DNA of 64,000 nt from assembly GCF_008831285.2 (NCBI RefSeq), contig NC_045144.1:14559858-14623857 (forward strand), written 5' to 3'. Below the pieces are notes generated by a model. The model searched no databases and had not been told where the DNA came from. It worked only from the letters and a program-made list of their open reading frames with translations. The first letter of the stretch is position 1. Each line of letters starts with the position of its first letter. Made by a program: the position numbers and the translations under genes. Positions 1-11,653 of this stretch are shown here, piece after piece. The DNA comes from Nymphaea colorata (lineage: Eukaryota > Streptophyta > Magnoliopsida > Nymphaeales > Nymphaeaceae).

Positions 1-557
1 ATATTCACCTTTGTTTTCAAATCCTCCAATGAATTTTGTGATCTTAACTTGTACTTGTCTAGTCTCATATGAGATCCCCTCTATGAACTCAGAACTTTCT
101 ATATGCAATGCAAGCAATCTTTCATTATGATTATTAATTTTAATTTTGTTCAATTTTCCTTTATCATACTCTTTACATAATATCAGAACTCAACATGTCA
201 GAGTTACTTCTTTTTCCTTAGAAGTCTCCCAGAAAGCATTTATCAAACAAGCAGGCGAAGAAATAGAACCTACGATAGTACTTGAGTCAGAATTACTAGA
301 ATTCACTCAGATTCAGAAACAATAATATCCCTCATCATTAGTTAATGACTCAATTGAAAAAATTAACATTAGAACCAGAGAAAATCCTAAGATTCTTCAA
401 ATTAGCACCAATTTGTTAGTAGGAGAGAAGAAAAAATTGGTAGACTTTTTTATAAGCCACTAAAAAGTTTTCACATGGACCTATGAAGATATGTTGGGCC
501 TAAACCCCGAGTTGGTTGAACATCGTTTGCCCCTGAACCCTAATTGCATGCTAGTTA
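1..557 (+). mobile_element. Degraded Tat-type Ty3/gypsy pol, 5' part (older host element)
   Basis: From about 260 the + strand reads, through several stops, as the protease-RT linker and RT N-terminus of a Ty3/gypsy polyprotein. The clearest stretch is at 478-548 (TYEDMLGLNPELVEHRLPL), which matches the same stretch of the - strand element in this window at residues 98-116 of its pol ORF. The frame is broken by stops near 323 and 463, and 1-250 is too decayed to assign. The copy is interrupted at 557/558 by the copia insertion and resumes at 5985. It lies in the opposite orientation to the large gypsy element to its right and is clearly older. Its own 5' LTR must lie left of the window. Confidence 0.8.
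553..557. repeat. Target-site duplication of the copia element (second copy 5980-5984)
   Basis: AGTTA directly precedes the left LTR and directly follows the right LTR. A 5-bp duplication is the normal copia integration footprint and fixes the element boundaries. Confidence 0.9.
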
Positions 558-850
558 TGTAAAAGGAGAGAAAGCAGAAGAAGAAGCAAGAAAATTTTAA
601 CATGGCTCAGCCCTTGACTTGGCTTACGTCCACGGTGAAGATTTCTCTCACAGTCTTTCACACACGGAGAGAGGGAGAGCTTTCTTTATTTAATAGATAG
701 TTGTTACAAATCAGATCCACATTTTTAGGATCTTGATTACATTTTCGATCACCATCCACTATCTTAGGAAGGAGGTTACAATTTTGATCTCCATTCGATA
801 TCTTAGGAAGGGGAGGATTTTCCTAATATGTTTTTATCTTTTTGTCAACA
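558..850 (-). repeat. Copia 3' LTR
   Basis: 293-bp terminal repeat with the usual TG...CA ends: on the + strand it starts TGTAAAAG and ends GTCAACA. It pairs with 5688-5979. It is the 3' LTR because the coding frames run on the - strand towards it and the polypurine tract abuts its inner edge. Confidence 0.92.
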
Positions 851-2684
851 TGCCCCCATGAGCCATCACTTGTGCGAACAAGGTTGAGCTTGTTCTTGAG
901 ATCATGGAATCTTGGTCCGGTGAATGCCTTAGTCGGACTATCGGCAAGTTGATCTTCAGATTTAACAAATTTAATTTTAATCTCTTGTGCTGCCTCTTTT
1001 TCTCTGACAAAACGAAAATCAATTTCCATATGTTTGGCACGGGCATGAAACGCAGGATTAGCTGCAAGATATGTTGCTCCTATACTATCACACTTTAGTG
1101 TTGGAGCCTCTTGTATAGGAACTTGAAGATCTTTAAGAAGATGTTGCAGCCATATTAATTCAGCTGCAGCGCCAGCCATTGCTTTATATTATGCTTCCAT
1201 ACTTGAGTGAGCAACAATGTGTTGTTTGTTAGATCTCCAGGATATAATGTTTCCTCTTAGCATGGTGATGTATCCACTAGTTGACCTCCTACCATCACGA
1301 CAACCAGCCCAATCTGCGTCAGAGTAGGCTTCAAGTTTTCATTCAGTCGCTCTTTTTATGTGCAAGCCATCATGTTGGGTTCCTTGAAGATAGCGAAGAA
1401 TTCGATTAACATGAGTTATATTTGTAGGTTCGTGAAGGAATTGGCAAGCCTTCTTGATGGCATATGTGACATCTGAGCGAGTGAGTGTTACATACTGCAA
1501 AGCACCTACAATGCTTCTGTACAAAGTTCCATCTTTGAGTGTATCTCCTTCAAGCTTGGATAGATGTACATTAGGTGCCGCTGGTGTGATTACTGCCTTG
1601 GCTTCTTCCATTTGAGTTCTTTTTGGCAGATCTGTGATATATTTGTGTTGTGACAAAAGGAGTCCATTAGCTTGGCATTTCACCTCTAGTCCAAGAAAGT
1701 AATGAATTTCCCCAAGATCTTTGATAAAGAACCTGTTGTTGATATCATAGATGGAATTTTATAATTCCTGTGAAGAGATTCCTGTCACAAAAATATCATC
1801 AACATAGATAAGAGTGTAGACAATGTAGGACATAGATGAATAAATGAACAGGGACGAGTCAAATTTGGATCCTTGAAATCCCTTGGATATAAGATATGTG
1901 CTCAAACTTTCAAACCAGGCCCGAGGACCATGTTTGAGGCCATGTAGAGATTTCTTCAACCTACACACATGGCGCGGATTGCTCTTGTCTTCAAACCCTG
2001 GAGGCTGACTCATATAAACTTCTTCCTTTAGAGTGCCATGAAGAAACACATTGTTAACATTCAATTGATGAATTTTCCATCTTTCACTAGTGGCAATAGA
2101 GAGAACAAGACGAATAGTAGTAGGCTTCGCCACTGGGCTGAAAGCATCGACATAATCAATCCCTCATGTTGACTATAACCTTTGGCTATGATGTGTGCTT
2201 TAAACCAAGCTACAGACCCATCAGCATGTTCCACGTCTTTGTAGATCCATCGACAACCCCCAACATTGTACTAAGGTATACAAGGAACCAAGTCCCAAGT
2301 TTTATTTTTGTGAAGTGCTTCAGTCTCATTATTCATAGTTGCTTTCCAATGATCATCCTGTAGGGCTTCTTGTAGGTCAAGAGGTTTAGATTCAGTGTTA
2401 ATAGGTTTAGTCTCACTGAGATAGGTGAACATTCTTGGTCGGCGGGTTCCATCTTGGGAGCGGGTAATCATGGAGTGGTTTCTCACACGACTACGGTTTT
2501 CAAGAGGTAGAGAAGTTTGGTTGGATTCTTCTTGGGCGATGGGTGCAGGAATTATCGTGTTGGTTTGTTGGGAAATGTGACTGTTTGGAGGGATGATTGA
2601 AGGCTCACTAAGGTTAGGCACACTAGGATTGGGTAAGTGGATATGGTGGGAACTGGTGGTGGTTTGGGAGGGATCTTTACCCAA
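823..2684 (-). pseudogene. Copia RT and RNase H (degraded)
   Basis: Four - strand segments (2271-2684, 1759-2133, 1339-1683, 823-1179) cover copia reverse transcriptase and RNase H in order. The first carries the RT N-terminal block ending NKTWDLVP. The second has LHGLKHGPRAWFE and the catalytic YVDD (LIYVDDIFVTG). The third has the thumb and connection block RSIVGALQYVTLTR and the LRYLQGT motif. The last is the RNase H C-terminus with AELIWLQHLL and the histidine-containing AKHMEIDF block. Stops and frameshifts separate the segments. The final frame runs on into the 3' LTR. These enzymes would have copied element RNA into DNA; this copy is dead. Confidence 0.9.
851..860 (-). other. Copia polypurine tract
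   Basis: The - strand reads CATGGGGGCA immediately before the TGTTGAC start of the 3' LTR. This is the expected position and composition for the plus-strand priming site used in reverse transcription. Confidence 0.7.
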
Positions 2685-2792
2685 CCAGCGGATGATCTCT
2701 GGAGGAATAGTGGATGGTCATGTTCCAGAGTATAAAAAAAGGTGTTTTCATCAAATATAACATGTCTGGAAATAGTGACATGTTTGTTCAAG

Positions 2793-3980
2793 GGATTGTA
2801 TCATATATAGCCTTTAAAGCATTTTGGGAATCCAAGAAAGATACACGCATGAGGCTTTGGAGCAAGTTTCGATTTATTTTGAGGACTTACTAATGGATCA
2901 ATAGTGCATCCAAAAAGTTTAAGATTCTCCAGTTGAGGCTTGTGCACTAATTGGTAACCTATTAACGATATAGACTGTCATTCTAAAAGCATCGGTCCAA
3001 AAATAAGCTGGCATACAAGCATTAATAAGCATAGTAAGTCTCATTTCAACAATATGGTGATGTTTTCGTTCTACTACACAATTTTGTTGTGGTGTATAGG
3101 GACATGGGAGTCTCCTTTGAATGCCATGAGAAGCAATGTACTTAGAAAATTGTGCACTCATAAACTCACTTCCGCAATCACTATGAAAAGCTTTAATCTT
3201 GTGCTCAAGTTGTTTTTCTATGATCTTATGAAAGTTCTAAAAGTAAGAGAATGTTTCGAACTTCATTGTTAGCAAGAAAATCGAGGTGAACCTTGAAAAA
3301 TCATGTACCATTATTAAGTAATTTGTATCATTCTTCAGAGATACATGGTGAAGGTCCCCATAAACCTGCATGTAATAATTCTAAAGGAGAAAATGTTTTA
3401 ACTCAGCTGAATCAAAGGGCAACCGATGCATCTTAGCTAAAGAACAAACAAAACAAAAATGCTCTTTAGGCATTGAGTCAGCAGCAATATACTTAGATGA
3501 GGTCATGCGATTCAGTAAAGAGTCATTTACATGTCCCAAACGTTCATGCCAAAGTTTAAAAGTACCTCTAGGAACTTGAGCAACATTATTGAAACAATAA
3601 ATGTAAGCGTTGCATGTCTGCAATTTATTTTCAGTAGTAAGTTTTCTTTCAACAATGCTAGTGTTTGTCCATGAGTAAAGTCCATCCTTAAGCCGTTCCT
3701 GATGCATTATTTCATTTGTCCGCATTTTCTTGACAAAAAAATTATGAGGCGTAAATTCCATTTTACAGTCATTATATCTAGTGAACTTAGCAACAAAGAG
3801 TAGATTCTTATGAATCGTAGGAACATGAAACACATTCTTTAATTGAAAACTTTCATGTTTTGATGGTAAGAACATGTTACCGATGCTTCTAATGGATAGT
3901 TTCTCTCCGTTGCCAACAATAACAGAATTGCAACCATGATAAGAGGATTTACCTTCCATAGATTGATCACAGTTTGTCAT
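2793..3980 (-). pseudogene. Copia GAG-pre-integrase and integrase (degraded)
   Basis: The - strand at 3381-3980 contains the GAG-pre-integrase block LWHERLGHVNDSLLNRM followed by CFVCSLAKMHRLPF, which together supply the HHCC zinc-binding residues. 2919-3161 holds the end of the integrase catalytic core: HGIQRRLPCPYTPQQN, then VVERKHHHIVE with the catalytic Glu. The core between 3161 and 3381 is broken by frameshifts, so no continuous DDE domain survives. Integrase would have inserted the element cDNA into the host chromosome. Confidence 0.85.
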
Positions 3981-5074
3981 ATGATGGGATGCCCCGTATC
4001 CGGACACCACTCTTGACTGTTGTCCATCACATTAGGAGAGGAAGCTGACGATGAAGCAACACTATTAGTTGATTCTGTATTGAGAGCCATAGCCATAAAA
4101 GCTTTTGGAATATCATAACACTGACGAGCGTTGTGACCTTTGCGACCACAGTATTGGTAAGTAACAGCTGCAAGCATTTTATAGTTAGAAATATTACCGT
4201 GGCCTCCATTATACCCATGGCCTCTATTGTTTGCACATCCGCCACTGTATGAGCCTAAGTTGCCATGACCACCACCGTTGTATGAGTTATAGTTGTTGTG
4301 ACCAGCACCGTTCTGGTCTCCTCTCCCTCTTCCATAAGAATTCCTACGGTTGCCAGTCCGATGATCAACCATGGCCACCGTTTTTGTTTCTTGAGAAATA
4401 TCAAAATAAGGTCAGGGAATTTGCCGATAATTTTCTTGAGAAATGAGCATATCAAAAATTTTAGGGAAACTTGGTAGAGTCTTGAAAGTAGTTACAGTAG
4501 TGATGAAGACCTCATATTCAGTGAACAGTCTGTTAAGGGTATATAAAACCAAATCAGTGTCAGAGACCTTATGATTAACAACAACTAAAGAGTCATATAA
4601 AAATTTTGACATGATTCAAATCATCATATCTCCTTTCCTTACGTTTTATAAATCCCTTTTTAACTGAATGATTTGCAAGTTAGATTGAGAAGCATTTTGT
4701 TGTTCTAGAGCACCCCAAGCCTCACGTGCAGTGGAATAGGAAATTAATTGTGGCAGAGTATGTTTGGATACCGTAACCTTAGTCCAGCTTAAAGCTAACT
4801 GATCTGCCCATTCCCAAGCCTCAAAATCATGATTTACTATGGTTTGATCTGCATGAAGATACTCAGAAGGAGCAGTAACGGTGCCATTGACATACTTTGG
4901 TACTCCTTGACTTTTCATAATGCTGGTAATTAGAGAACACCATAGTAGATAATTTGTTTGATGTAATTTGACGGATACCAAACTTGAAAATGCATTCCAC
5001 TGAGTAGTTGATGGTGCAACAAGGCTAGGGCTAGGACTAAATGTTGTTGAAGATGACGAGTTTGGTGTTGCCAT
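3960..5074 (-). pseudogene. Copia gag with zinc knuckle and protease start (degraded)
   Basis: The gag frame starts at 5074 (MATPNSSSS) and contains the typical copia capsid block LHQTNYLLWCSLITSIMKSQ. It continues through 4412-4612 (capsid C-terminus) to a Gly/Asn-rich basic stretch and a CCHC zinc knuckle near 4150. The first Cys of the knuckle is Tyr here (TYQYCGRKGHNARQC). The protease active site near 3985-4005 is split by a frameshift: DTG lies in one frame and ASHHMT in another. The product would form the particle shell and mature it; the breaks make that impossible. Confidence 0.85.
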
Positions 5075-5673
5075 TGATCAAAGAATGATGAATAAAATAA
5101 CTGAATGCTGACTGTTGCAGTAAAGCTGTCGTTCCTCTAAAGAAAAATTGATTGCTCCTCGCTGGGAGCTCCAACTGAAAAAAGCACAGAGATGTTCTGG
5201 AGGCTCTTGGACGTCCAAGGTTCTAGTGCTCGACAGCCAAAACCACCTCTATTGGAATCGTAGGCGAGGTTCTTCCTCACAAGAATTCACAAAAAGCTCC
5301 TGAAACCAGCAACTCTTGTAAAATCAATATCTCCTCAACACCTGCTCCAAAAATTATGAAAATTGGTGGGAGTGTTCCTCAACAAGTCCTTGCTCGACAT
5401 CTTTCACCGCTGGAGCTGACAATGTCGGCCAAAATCACAGTCGGTTCTAGACAAGGGTTTGCTTTGTTTTGTCACTCTTGGAAACAACTTGATCCACTCC
5501 TTTGCTAGAGACAGTCACACATACAGAAAATAGCATGAGAGATTTATGGAGGCAAAAGTGATGATTTTAGATTTTCAACAAGCAGACTGACAAGAGATTT
5601 ATTGGTTGAAGTCGATGATAGTTGGTGGCAGCCATAGGACAGGCAATTCCTCTGTTCCTCACAATTGCCTTTG
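5075..5673 (-). other. Copia 5' leader, no gene
   Basis: About 600 bp between the primer-binding site and the gag start. No coding frame with recognisable content was seen. This is the untranslated leader of the element. Confidence 0.6.
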
Positions 5674-5687
5674 TGGCTCTGATACCA
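5674..5687 (-). other. Copia primer-binding site (tRNA-iMet type)
   Basis: Directly inside the 5' LTR the - strand reads TGGTATCAGAGCCA. TGGTATCAGAGC is the classic plant Ty1/copia site complementary to the 3' end of initiator methionine tRNA. Confidence 0.93.
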
Positions 5688-5979
5688 TGCAAAAGCTGAG
5701 AAAGCAAAAAAGGAAGCAAGAAAAATTTAATGTGGTTCAGCCCTTGACTTGGCTTACGTCCATGGTGAAGATTTCCCTCACAGTCTCTCACACATGGTGA
5801 GAGGGAGAGTTTCTTTATTTAATAGATAGCCGTTACAAATCAATTCCACATTTTTAGGATCTTGATTACATTTTCAATCACCATCCACTATCTTAGGAAG
5901 GAGGTTACAATTTTGATCTCCATTTGATATCTTAGGAAGGGGAGGATTTTTCTGATTTGTTTTTATCTTTTTCTCAACA
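5688..5979 (-). repeat. Copia 5' LTR
   Basis: 292-bp terminal repeat pairing with 558-850. It is flanked inside by the primer-binding site and outside by the AGTTA duplication at 5980-5984. Confidence 0.92.
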
Positions 5980-5984
5980 AGTTA

Positions 5985-7200
5985 AATAAGAATTGTGTAA
6001 GCTTGATCATTGACTAGAAGGCCTGTAAATGAAGGATTAGAGGACCTACTAAAGGCAAAATTTGTTCGTGTCATCGATGACCCCAAATAGTTGACTAACA
6101 TCGTAGTTGTCCCAAAAAAGAATGGCAAAGTCAGGCTATGCATTAACTTTTGAAACTTAAATAAAGCCATACAAACAAACGATTTCCCTCTTCCAATTAT
6201 TGATTTATTGCTAGAAAATATTGTAGGTCATGCCATATTTTCTTTTATGGATGGATATTCGGGATACAAAAAAATCAAACAGTCAAGGTTTAGCCCAAGA
6301 CTGCTTTTGCCACACCTTGAAACACTTTCTGTTATATAGTAATGTTGTTTGAATTAAAGAATGCGGGTGCAACTTATCAAAGAGACATGGTTGTCAGCTT
6401 CCATGACCAGATGCACAAAATCGCGGATGCATATATCGATGACATTAATTAAATCTAAGGAGCAAGGATCCCTCACCCAGGTGTTTGATAGACTCTTACA
6501 ATACAAGCTTCGTTTGAATCCCAAAAAATGTGTGTTTGGGATTGAATCGAGTAAAATTTTGGGTTTCATGGTTAGTAAGAGGGGGATCAAGATAAATATT
6601 ATCAAAGCTAAAACAATCATCGATATGCCACCACCTACCAATATCAAGGAGCTATGAAGTTTGCAAGGGCGAATCTAGTCTATTATATGATTATCTCCAA
6701 TCTAGCTATGAGATGCAAACCATTCAATCAGCTGCTAAGGAAATGCATCAAATTTGAATGAGGTTTTGAGTGTCGGCAGTCATTAGAGAGAATCAAGAAG
6801 CACCTTTTAAATCCACCAATCCTAAAGCACCTGGTGTTGGGTAGACAACTACTTCTTTACATCACAGTAAATGAGTCAACATGTTGGCTGTTTTTTGGCA
6901 CAATATGAGGAATGAAGTCGCATCGAGCATGAAATATATTACATTAGCAAAACTTTTATCCAATATGAAAAGAATTACTTTTCGATAAAAAAAAACTTGT
7001 CCACCATTGGTTTGGATGTGTTAAAAGATGAGACATTATTTATTAGCTTGTGAGGTCATACTCTCTAAACTAAATCCGCTTAAGTATATCTTGGAGCAGC
7101 CATTCCTTAGTGGACGCCTCGCCAAGTGGCAAGTTTTTTTATGCAATATGATCTTAAATATGTGTCTCAGAAGTCAATCAAAGGGTAGACAGTCACGGAT
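5985..7200 (+). pseudogene. Old + strand gypsy RT and first RNase H (degraded)
   Basis: This continues the pol interrupted at 557. Recognisable blocks are KKNGKVRLCINF, FSFMDGYSGY near 6240, a catalytic-site remnant YIDD at 6432-6443 with a stop two codons later, and LQYKLRLNPKKCVFGIES with the following block to about 6657. The first RNase H follows to about 7200, including KQLLYH-like remnants and LKYILEQPFL near 7085. Stops occur throughout. Every block has a close match in the - strand gypsy element, so both belong to one Tat-type family. Confidence 0.88.
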
Positions 7201-7680
7201 TAGTTAGTAGACTTTCCCTAGGACGAAGAAATTAGAACAGATGATGAGTTCCCTAATGAACATGTGCTAAGATCGGAAATGGTCCTGGTATGGAAGATGT
7301 TCTTTGATAGATCCATAAATTTGATGGGAGCAGGTATTAACATTTTACTTATCACTCTGAAAGATGAAATGATCCTATACTCTTCGAAGCTTAATTTTTC
7401 ATGTACCCATAACATGGCTGAATATGAAGCCTTTATACAAGGACTTTGTTCTTTATTGAGTTCTCAAGTAAAAAAGGTGCATGTCTTTGGCGACTCTCAG
7501 CTTATCATCAATCAAATGAATGGAGAATGGCAGGTCAAAGATGAAAAGTTTGCGCCATATCAAGATATCGCCACCTCTTTGATCCATTATTTTGAAGAAG
7601 TATAGCTGACTCACATAAAAAGAGAGGGCAACCCTATTGTGGATGGGCTCCTTTCAAACCAATGAAGTAATCTGTTCTTT
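7200..7680 (+). pseudogene. Old + strand gypsy second (archaeal-type) RNase H
   Basis: The frame at 7264-7605 begins with a WKMFFDRS block. The intact family has DGS here, so the first catalytic Asp context is altered. It then shows FSCTHNMAEYEAFIQGL and VFGDSQLIINQ. This second RNase H after the ordinary one is the hallmark of the Tat clade of plant Ty3/gypsy elements. The copy is broken on both sides. Confidence 0.85.
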
Positions 7681-7689
7681 TGAGATTGA

Positions 7690-8715
7690 AAAGTTAGAAG
7701 ATCCCACTTTTGAAATAATGAAGCATGTTCTTCAATGTCCAAAAGGGGAATATGCCTTGGTATCATGATACCAAAAGTTACATTGAGAGTGGAGAATTCC
7801 TGGCTGAAATGCGTAAAAGGAAAGAAAAAGTACTTCAACTTATGTTAACAAGGTACTTTATTCTTGCAAAAGTGTTATACAGGCGTAGATTTGGTAATGG
7901 ATACTCTCGGTGCTTTGATGAAGATGAGACAATGGAAGTCATCAAAGAATCACATTGAGGAGACTGTAGGGGCCATGTTGGTTACCAAACCCTCACCAAG
8001 AAAATAGTTCGAGCAGAATATTATTGGCCTACTATGCAAAAAGATTGTTATCAGTTTGTTAAAAGATGTAATGAATGTCGGCTGCATGCTCCAATAATCT
8101 ATGCATCAGCTTCTGATTTGCATTCTATGTCATCTCCTGAGCTATTTTCAATGTGAGCATTTGACGTAGTCAGACCAATATTCCCTACAACTTCTAATGA
8201 CCATAAGTATTTTCTTGCTGCAAGAGACTATTTTACCAAATTGGTAGAAGTCGTCATGCTCAGAAGAATAAAAGGACATCATGTAGTATCATTCATTCAC
8301 AAAAATCTTCTTTGTATATTCAGAGTCACTCATGATATACTATCTGATAATGGATCTCATTTAAAAAATGAAAAGACGAGGCAGTTATGTAGCAAATACC
8401 GTATAACACATCATTTTTCAGCTCCGTATTACCCTCAAGGTAATGGACATGCAGAAACTACCAATAAGATCCATATTCGTATCTTAGAGTAGACAATGGA
8501 AACTAGAAGAGACTTGCAACAAAAAGATGCACAATGCCCTGTGGGCATATCCACCACTATGATAACTCCAACAAATGCTACCCAAGTGGAGTTAGTCTAT
8601 GGAATGGAGGTGGTTCTACCATTACATATATTAAGTCAGACTTTGAAGTTCGTTTCTTTTATAGAACTTCCTCTAAATTAATATCAATAGAAGAGACTAA
8701 TGCAACTCTATTTGT
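7690..8715 (+). pseudogene. Old + strand gypsy integrase, truncated at 8715
   Basis: The H2C2 zinc-binding block lies near 7925-8085 (HVGYQTLTKKIVRAEYYWP, then CYQFVKRCNEC). It is followed by the catalytic core with DYFTKLVEVV, ILSDNGSHL and PYYPQGNGHAETTNK (catalytic Glu), then the C-terminal part with VYGMEVVLPLH near 8600. At about 8716 the homology stops abruptly and - strand gag of the other element begins. This marks a junction of two elements in opposite orientation. Confidence 0.88.
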
Positions 8716-9469
8716 TAAAATCTCTCACCTTTTCACCTGGCCTCTGTTTTAGATAGCATAATGTGGTGATCGTTGGTGCAGTTTCAACGTTTTGAATGAA
8801 CCTTTCGATGAAAAGGTTGATTAACATGTCAAAATTTTTCAATTCCACTAGGTTGATGTGTTCCCGATACCATTGTGCTGCAATTCCTTCTAAGCTTCTA
8901 GGGAAACATCGAAAGAGGGCCCTATGATTGTGGTGGAATTTGTAGCATTCAGTAAAGAACATGGCCAAATGTGCCTTTGGGTCTCCATGGCCATCAAATT
9001 TGATAAATTTCTTGGGCAAGTTTTTTATGTGTTTGTCATTTTCGAAGCTTTCGTAGAAATCTTCGCAAGTAAGATTCCTCTTGTTCTTACCTTTAAGTTG
9101 TACTGCATTTAACTTCTTTTCAACTTCCTGGATTTTTGTTTTCCAGGATTCTCCCTTCTTCTTTTTCTTGGGAGTTTTCGGTTCTTTCTCACTACTAGAT
9201 TCTGTTGTAGCGTCTTCAGAAGAGTTTGAACTGCTTGATAAGTACTTTCTTGTTTTCTTCCCTTTCTTTTTGGCTTTTTCTGTCTGCGCTTGTTCTTCAT
9301 TGAACATGATCATGTATTTTCGGAATCTTCTGTATTCCTCAAATTCCGGGTCATTTATTTCCAGCTTGGGACGTGTTTCTGAGGAGGATTCTTCTCCCCT
9401 GTCTCCTATAAAAGGTTGATCAAGCTCCATTTCACTCCTTCTCCTGCTTTGGCTTCTGGTTTCAACCAT
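8716..9469 (-). pseudogene. Tat-gypsy gag, 3'-truncated
   Basis: The start is taken at the Met of MVETRSQSRRR (9467-9469). The upstream in-frame residues look like untranslated leader, with a splice-acceptor-like TTGCAAG. The protein has an acidic N-terminus, a Lys/Ser-rich charged linker, and the start of the retrotransposon gag (capsid) domain: FDGHGDPKAHLAMFF, then CFPRSLEGIAAQWY. It runs unbroken until it is cut off in KVRDF at the junction with the + strand gypsy. The full copy (39808-41049) shows what is missing. Confidence 0.88.
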
Positions 9470-9652
9470 AAAGCGGATGTTCACCTTGCAAGAAGAAAAA
9501 TTGAAAATGTTAGGATGTGAATTGATGAGAGATAACAAATTTTGATTACATATTAAAAGAAAGATGAGAATGACAAAACTTGACAAAGTTTAACATAACT
9601 TGACAAAACTTGACAAATTTTGGCTTAATGACAATGAACTAGATATGACAAT

Positions 9653-10864
9653 CTAGGACAGAAGGATAGATGGGCGGACTTCATCCCACCATTTTACATA
9701 TTCGGGACCCATTCCTGGACCAAGGACAAGATACAAGTGAGCAAATGATTCCCAACGTTGCTGGGCATAGGTGTACATCCCGGACCACTCTTCAGTGTCT
9801 AGTTCACACTCCACAATGGCTCCTTCCGGCTCAATTGGATATGCCGTCCTCTGATGCAGTGAGAATTGCCTGAGGCAACGCTCTGGATGATATTCAATTA
9901 TGAAAAACGGTCCCAATAGAAGACTTCCTCTGACTGGGTTGTAAGTGTATCTTGACTTGATGACCTCTCGATCAAAGAAGTCACAAATGATGGTGGAGTC
10001 ATCAACTTCCTCCATCTTTCTGCGGTAGTGCTCCATACTGGATAACTGACCGTCTGTGTTTTGAAAATGACATGATTGTGGCCCCACATGTTTGTAGAAC
10101 CATGCTTGCAGTGCAAAGACACATCCTTCTATCGAGTCTACATCTCCAATTGAAAATTTGGCCAACCCTCTGTAAAGGAATGCCAAGGCTGCCATTGCTA
10201 TGGAAATGTGACGAACTTTGACATGCCCCCATTTTCTGAAGAGGCTAGCTATGCAGAAATCCATTATGTGTTCTTCATTATTGAAGAAGATAAGACCCAC
10301 AGTAGAAGTCACCATGGAGTTTTTGTACTTGTCTGCAACACTTCTAGATAGTGACGCAGGGTTGACAAATTGGGAGTATGTTTCACCAAGCTCTTGTAGT
10401 TGAAGTTATTGATGTCCATCTTTCTCTAGAAAATGCCAACTCCTTTTTCCTGTGAGTTTACGAATCACTTCTAGAGTTTTGACTTGACCTTGGTTTACAA
10501 GGAACTGGTCTTCAATTGGACCTCTTGGGTCACCTTTTGGTTCTGGCAAACCCATAATGTTGGAGAACTCATCAAGAGTGATTGTCATTTCACCCCATGG
10601 AAACCAGAATGTGTTGGTCCTTGGGTTCCATCTTTCAGCAATTGCATGGATTAGATTGCCATTGATAGGCTGTATGGCAAGACTGACTGCTTCTTCAAGA
10701 CCGCAATCCTCTAAGTGATCCGGGAACATACACCGAAAAGTTGGGTACCGTGAAAGATACCACTGAGGTAGGTAGACTCCACTTGGGATGATGCGAAGTC
10801 TGGATCGGCCTTGACATGACCCGAATAGGATGTGGTCATATGGGAAGATACTTTCTGAGTCCAT
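9653..10864 (-). pseudogene. Plant mobile domain (PMD) ORF, left copy, one nonsense codon
   Basis: A 1212-nt frame running MDSESIFPYDHILFG to the stop at 9653. The region WNPRTNTFWFPWGEMTITLDEF followed by GLPEPKGDP matches the plant mobile domain family (MAIN/MAIL1-like 'aminotransferase-like' proteins). The family occurs both as host nuclear proteins and inside transposons. The only break is TAA at codon 153 (TAT in the copies at 24.0 and 42.4 kb); the frame continues afterwards to its natural end. The gene lies between the primer-binding site and gag on the same strand. Its role in the element is unknown. Confidence 0.8.
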
Positions 10865-11634
10865 CTAGACAAGAGAAGGTATTAGACTTTGACATGAATT
10901 GACCCAATAGAGACTCGAGAAAAGTTTTGACATTGGGTTTGGACATGGACTTAGGGGCAAAGTAAAACATCACATGCGTCCAAACAAGCAGTTAATGAAA
11001 AACTGATAATGCAATTCCTAGGACTCTTGCTTATATGCATTATTTTGAAAATTGGTCTTGGAACCTATGGAAAATAAATGGGTAAATGGTTCTTTATTTA
11101 TCCAAAATTTATGGTATACCTATATACCGAATTTATGGTACTAGCATTGACTCCTCCAAGGGTTTTCTAGATTTGGGCTCTCCATTTCTCCTTGTTCACC
11201 CATCGATATACCGGGACTATTGTCCGTTTCGGTACTAATGGGGGGACTTCTCAGTCCAATTGGGTGGTCCAGTTGTAAGGCTATATCTTGGACTAATGTC
11301 CTAGAAATAGCCCGACAACATGATGACCGGGATATGATATAGGTAAGGATTTGTTTTTCAAAATTCATGAGAAGATGCAAAATAGATGGCTCTATTGCAT
11401 ACATTCCTAAGAGATGGATTTGAAATTTTGAGAGCATACATGGGCTGCATACAATCCTTAAATTGAGGAGGGGTAGGATAAATTGAAATGAATGAGGTTC
11501 ATGAAATCTCCTCAATGTACACTACATGATGTCGGTATGCATTTTTGCGAATTTTTTTTTTGTGCAATTGATGTCCGACATTGGTGAAAATAACTCATAT
11601 ATGATCCAAATAAGTCTTTAGACAAACAATGACG
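10865..11634 (-). other. Tat element 5' leader, left copy
   Basis: About 770 bp between the primer-binding site and the PMD start. A 124-codon frame (11141-11515) is present here and at 24328-24702 and 42700-43095. It resembles no family known to me and may only persist because the copies are similar. No other gene was seen. Confidence 0.5.
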
Positions 11635-11653
11635 GGTCCCACCGGGCGTGCCA
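11635..11653 (-). other. Putative primer-binding site, left copy
   Basis: The - strand reads TGGCACGCCCGGTGGGACC two bases inside the ...GCGAACA end of the LTR. TGG at this position fits pairing with a tRNA 3' CCA end. I could not assign the tRNA. Confidence 0.65.

Larger units (their letters stand above)
558..5979 (-). mobile_element. Complete but inactive Ty1/copia LTR retrotransposon
   Basis: This 5422-bp element has two LTRs (558-850 and 5688-5979), a tRNA-iMet type primer-binding site beside the right LTR, a polypurine tract beside the left LTR, and 5-bp target-site duplications AGTTA at 553-557 and 5980-5984. On the - strand the order gag, protease, integrase, RT, RNase H (integrase before RT) is diagnostic of Ty1/copia. 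Stops and frameshifts occur in every domain, so it cannot move on its own. Hand alignment of the LTRs gives about 25 substitutions in 292 bp plus an indel, so the insertion is old. It landed in the RT region of the + strand gypsy, which is older still. The sub-lineage was not assigned. Confidence 0.93.
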
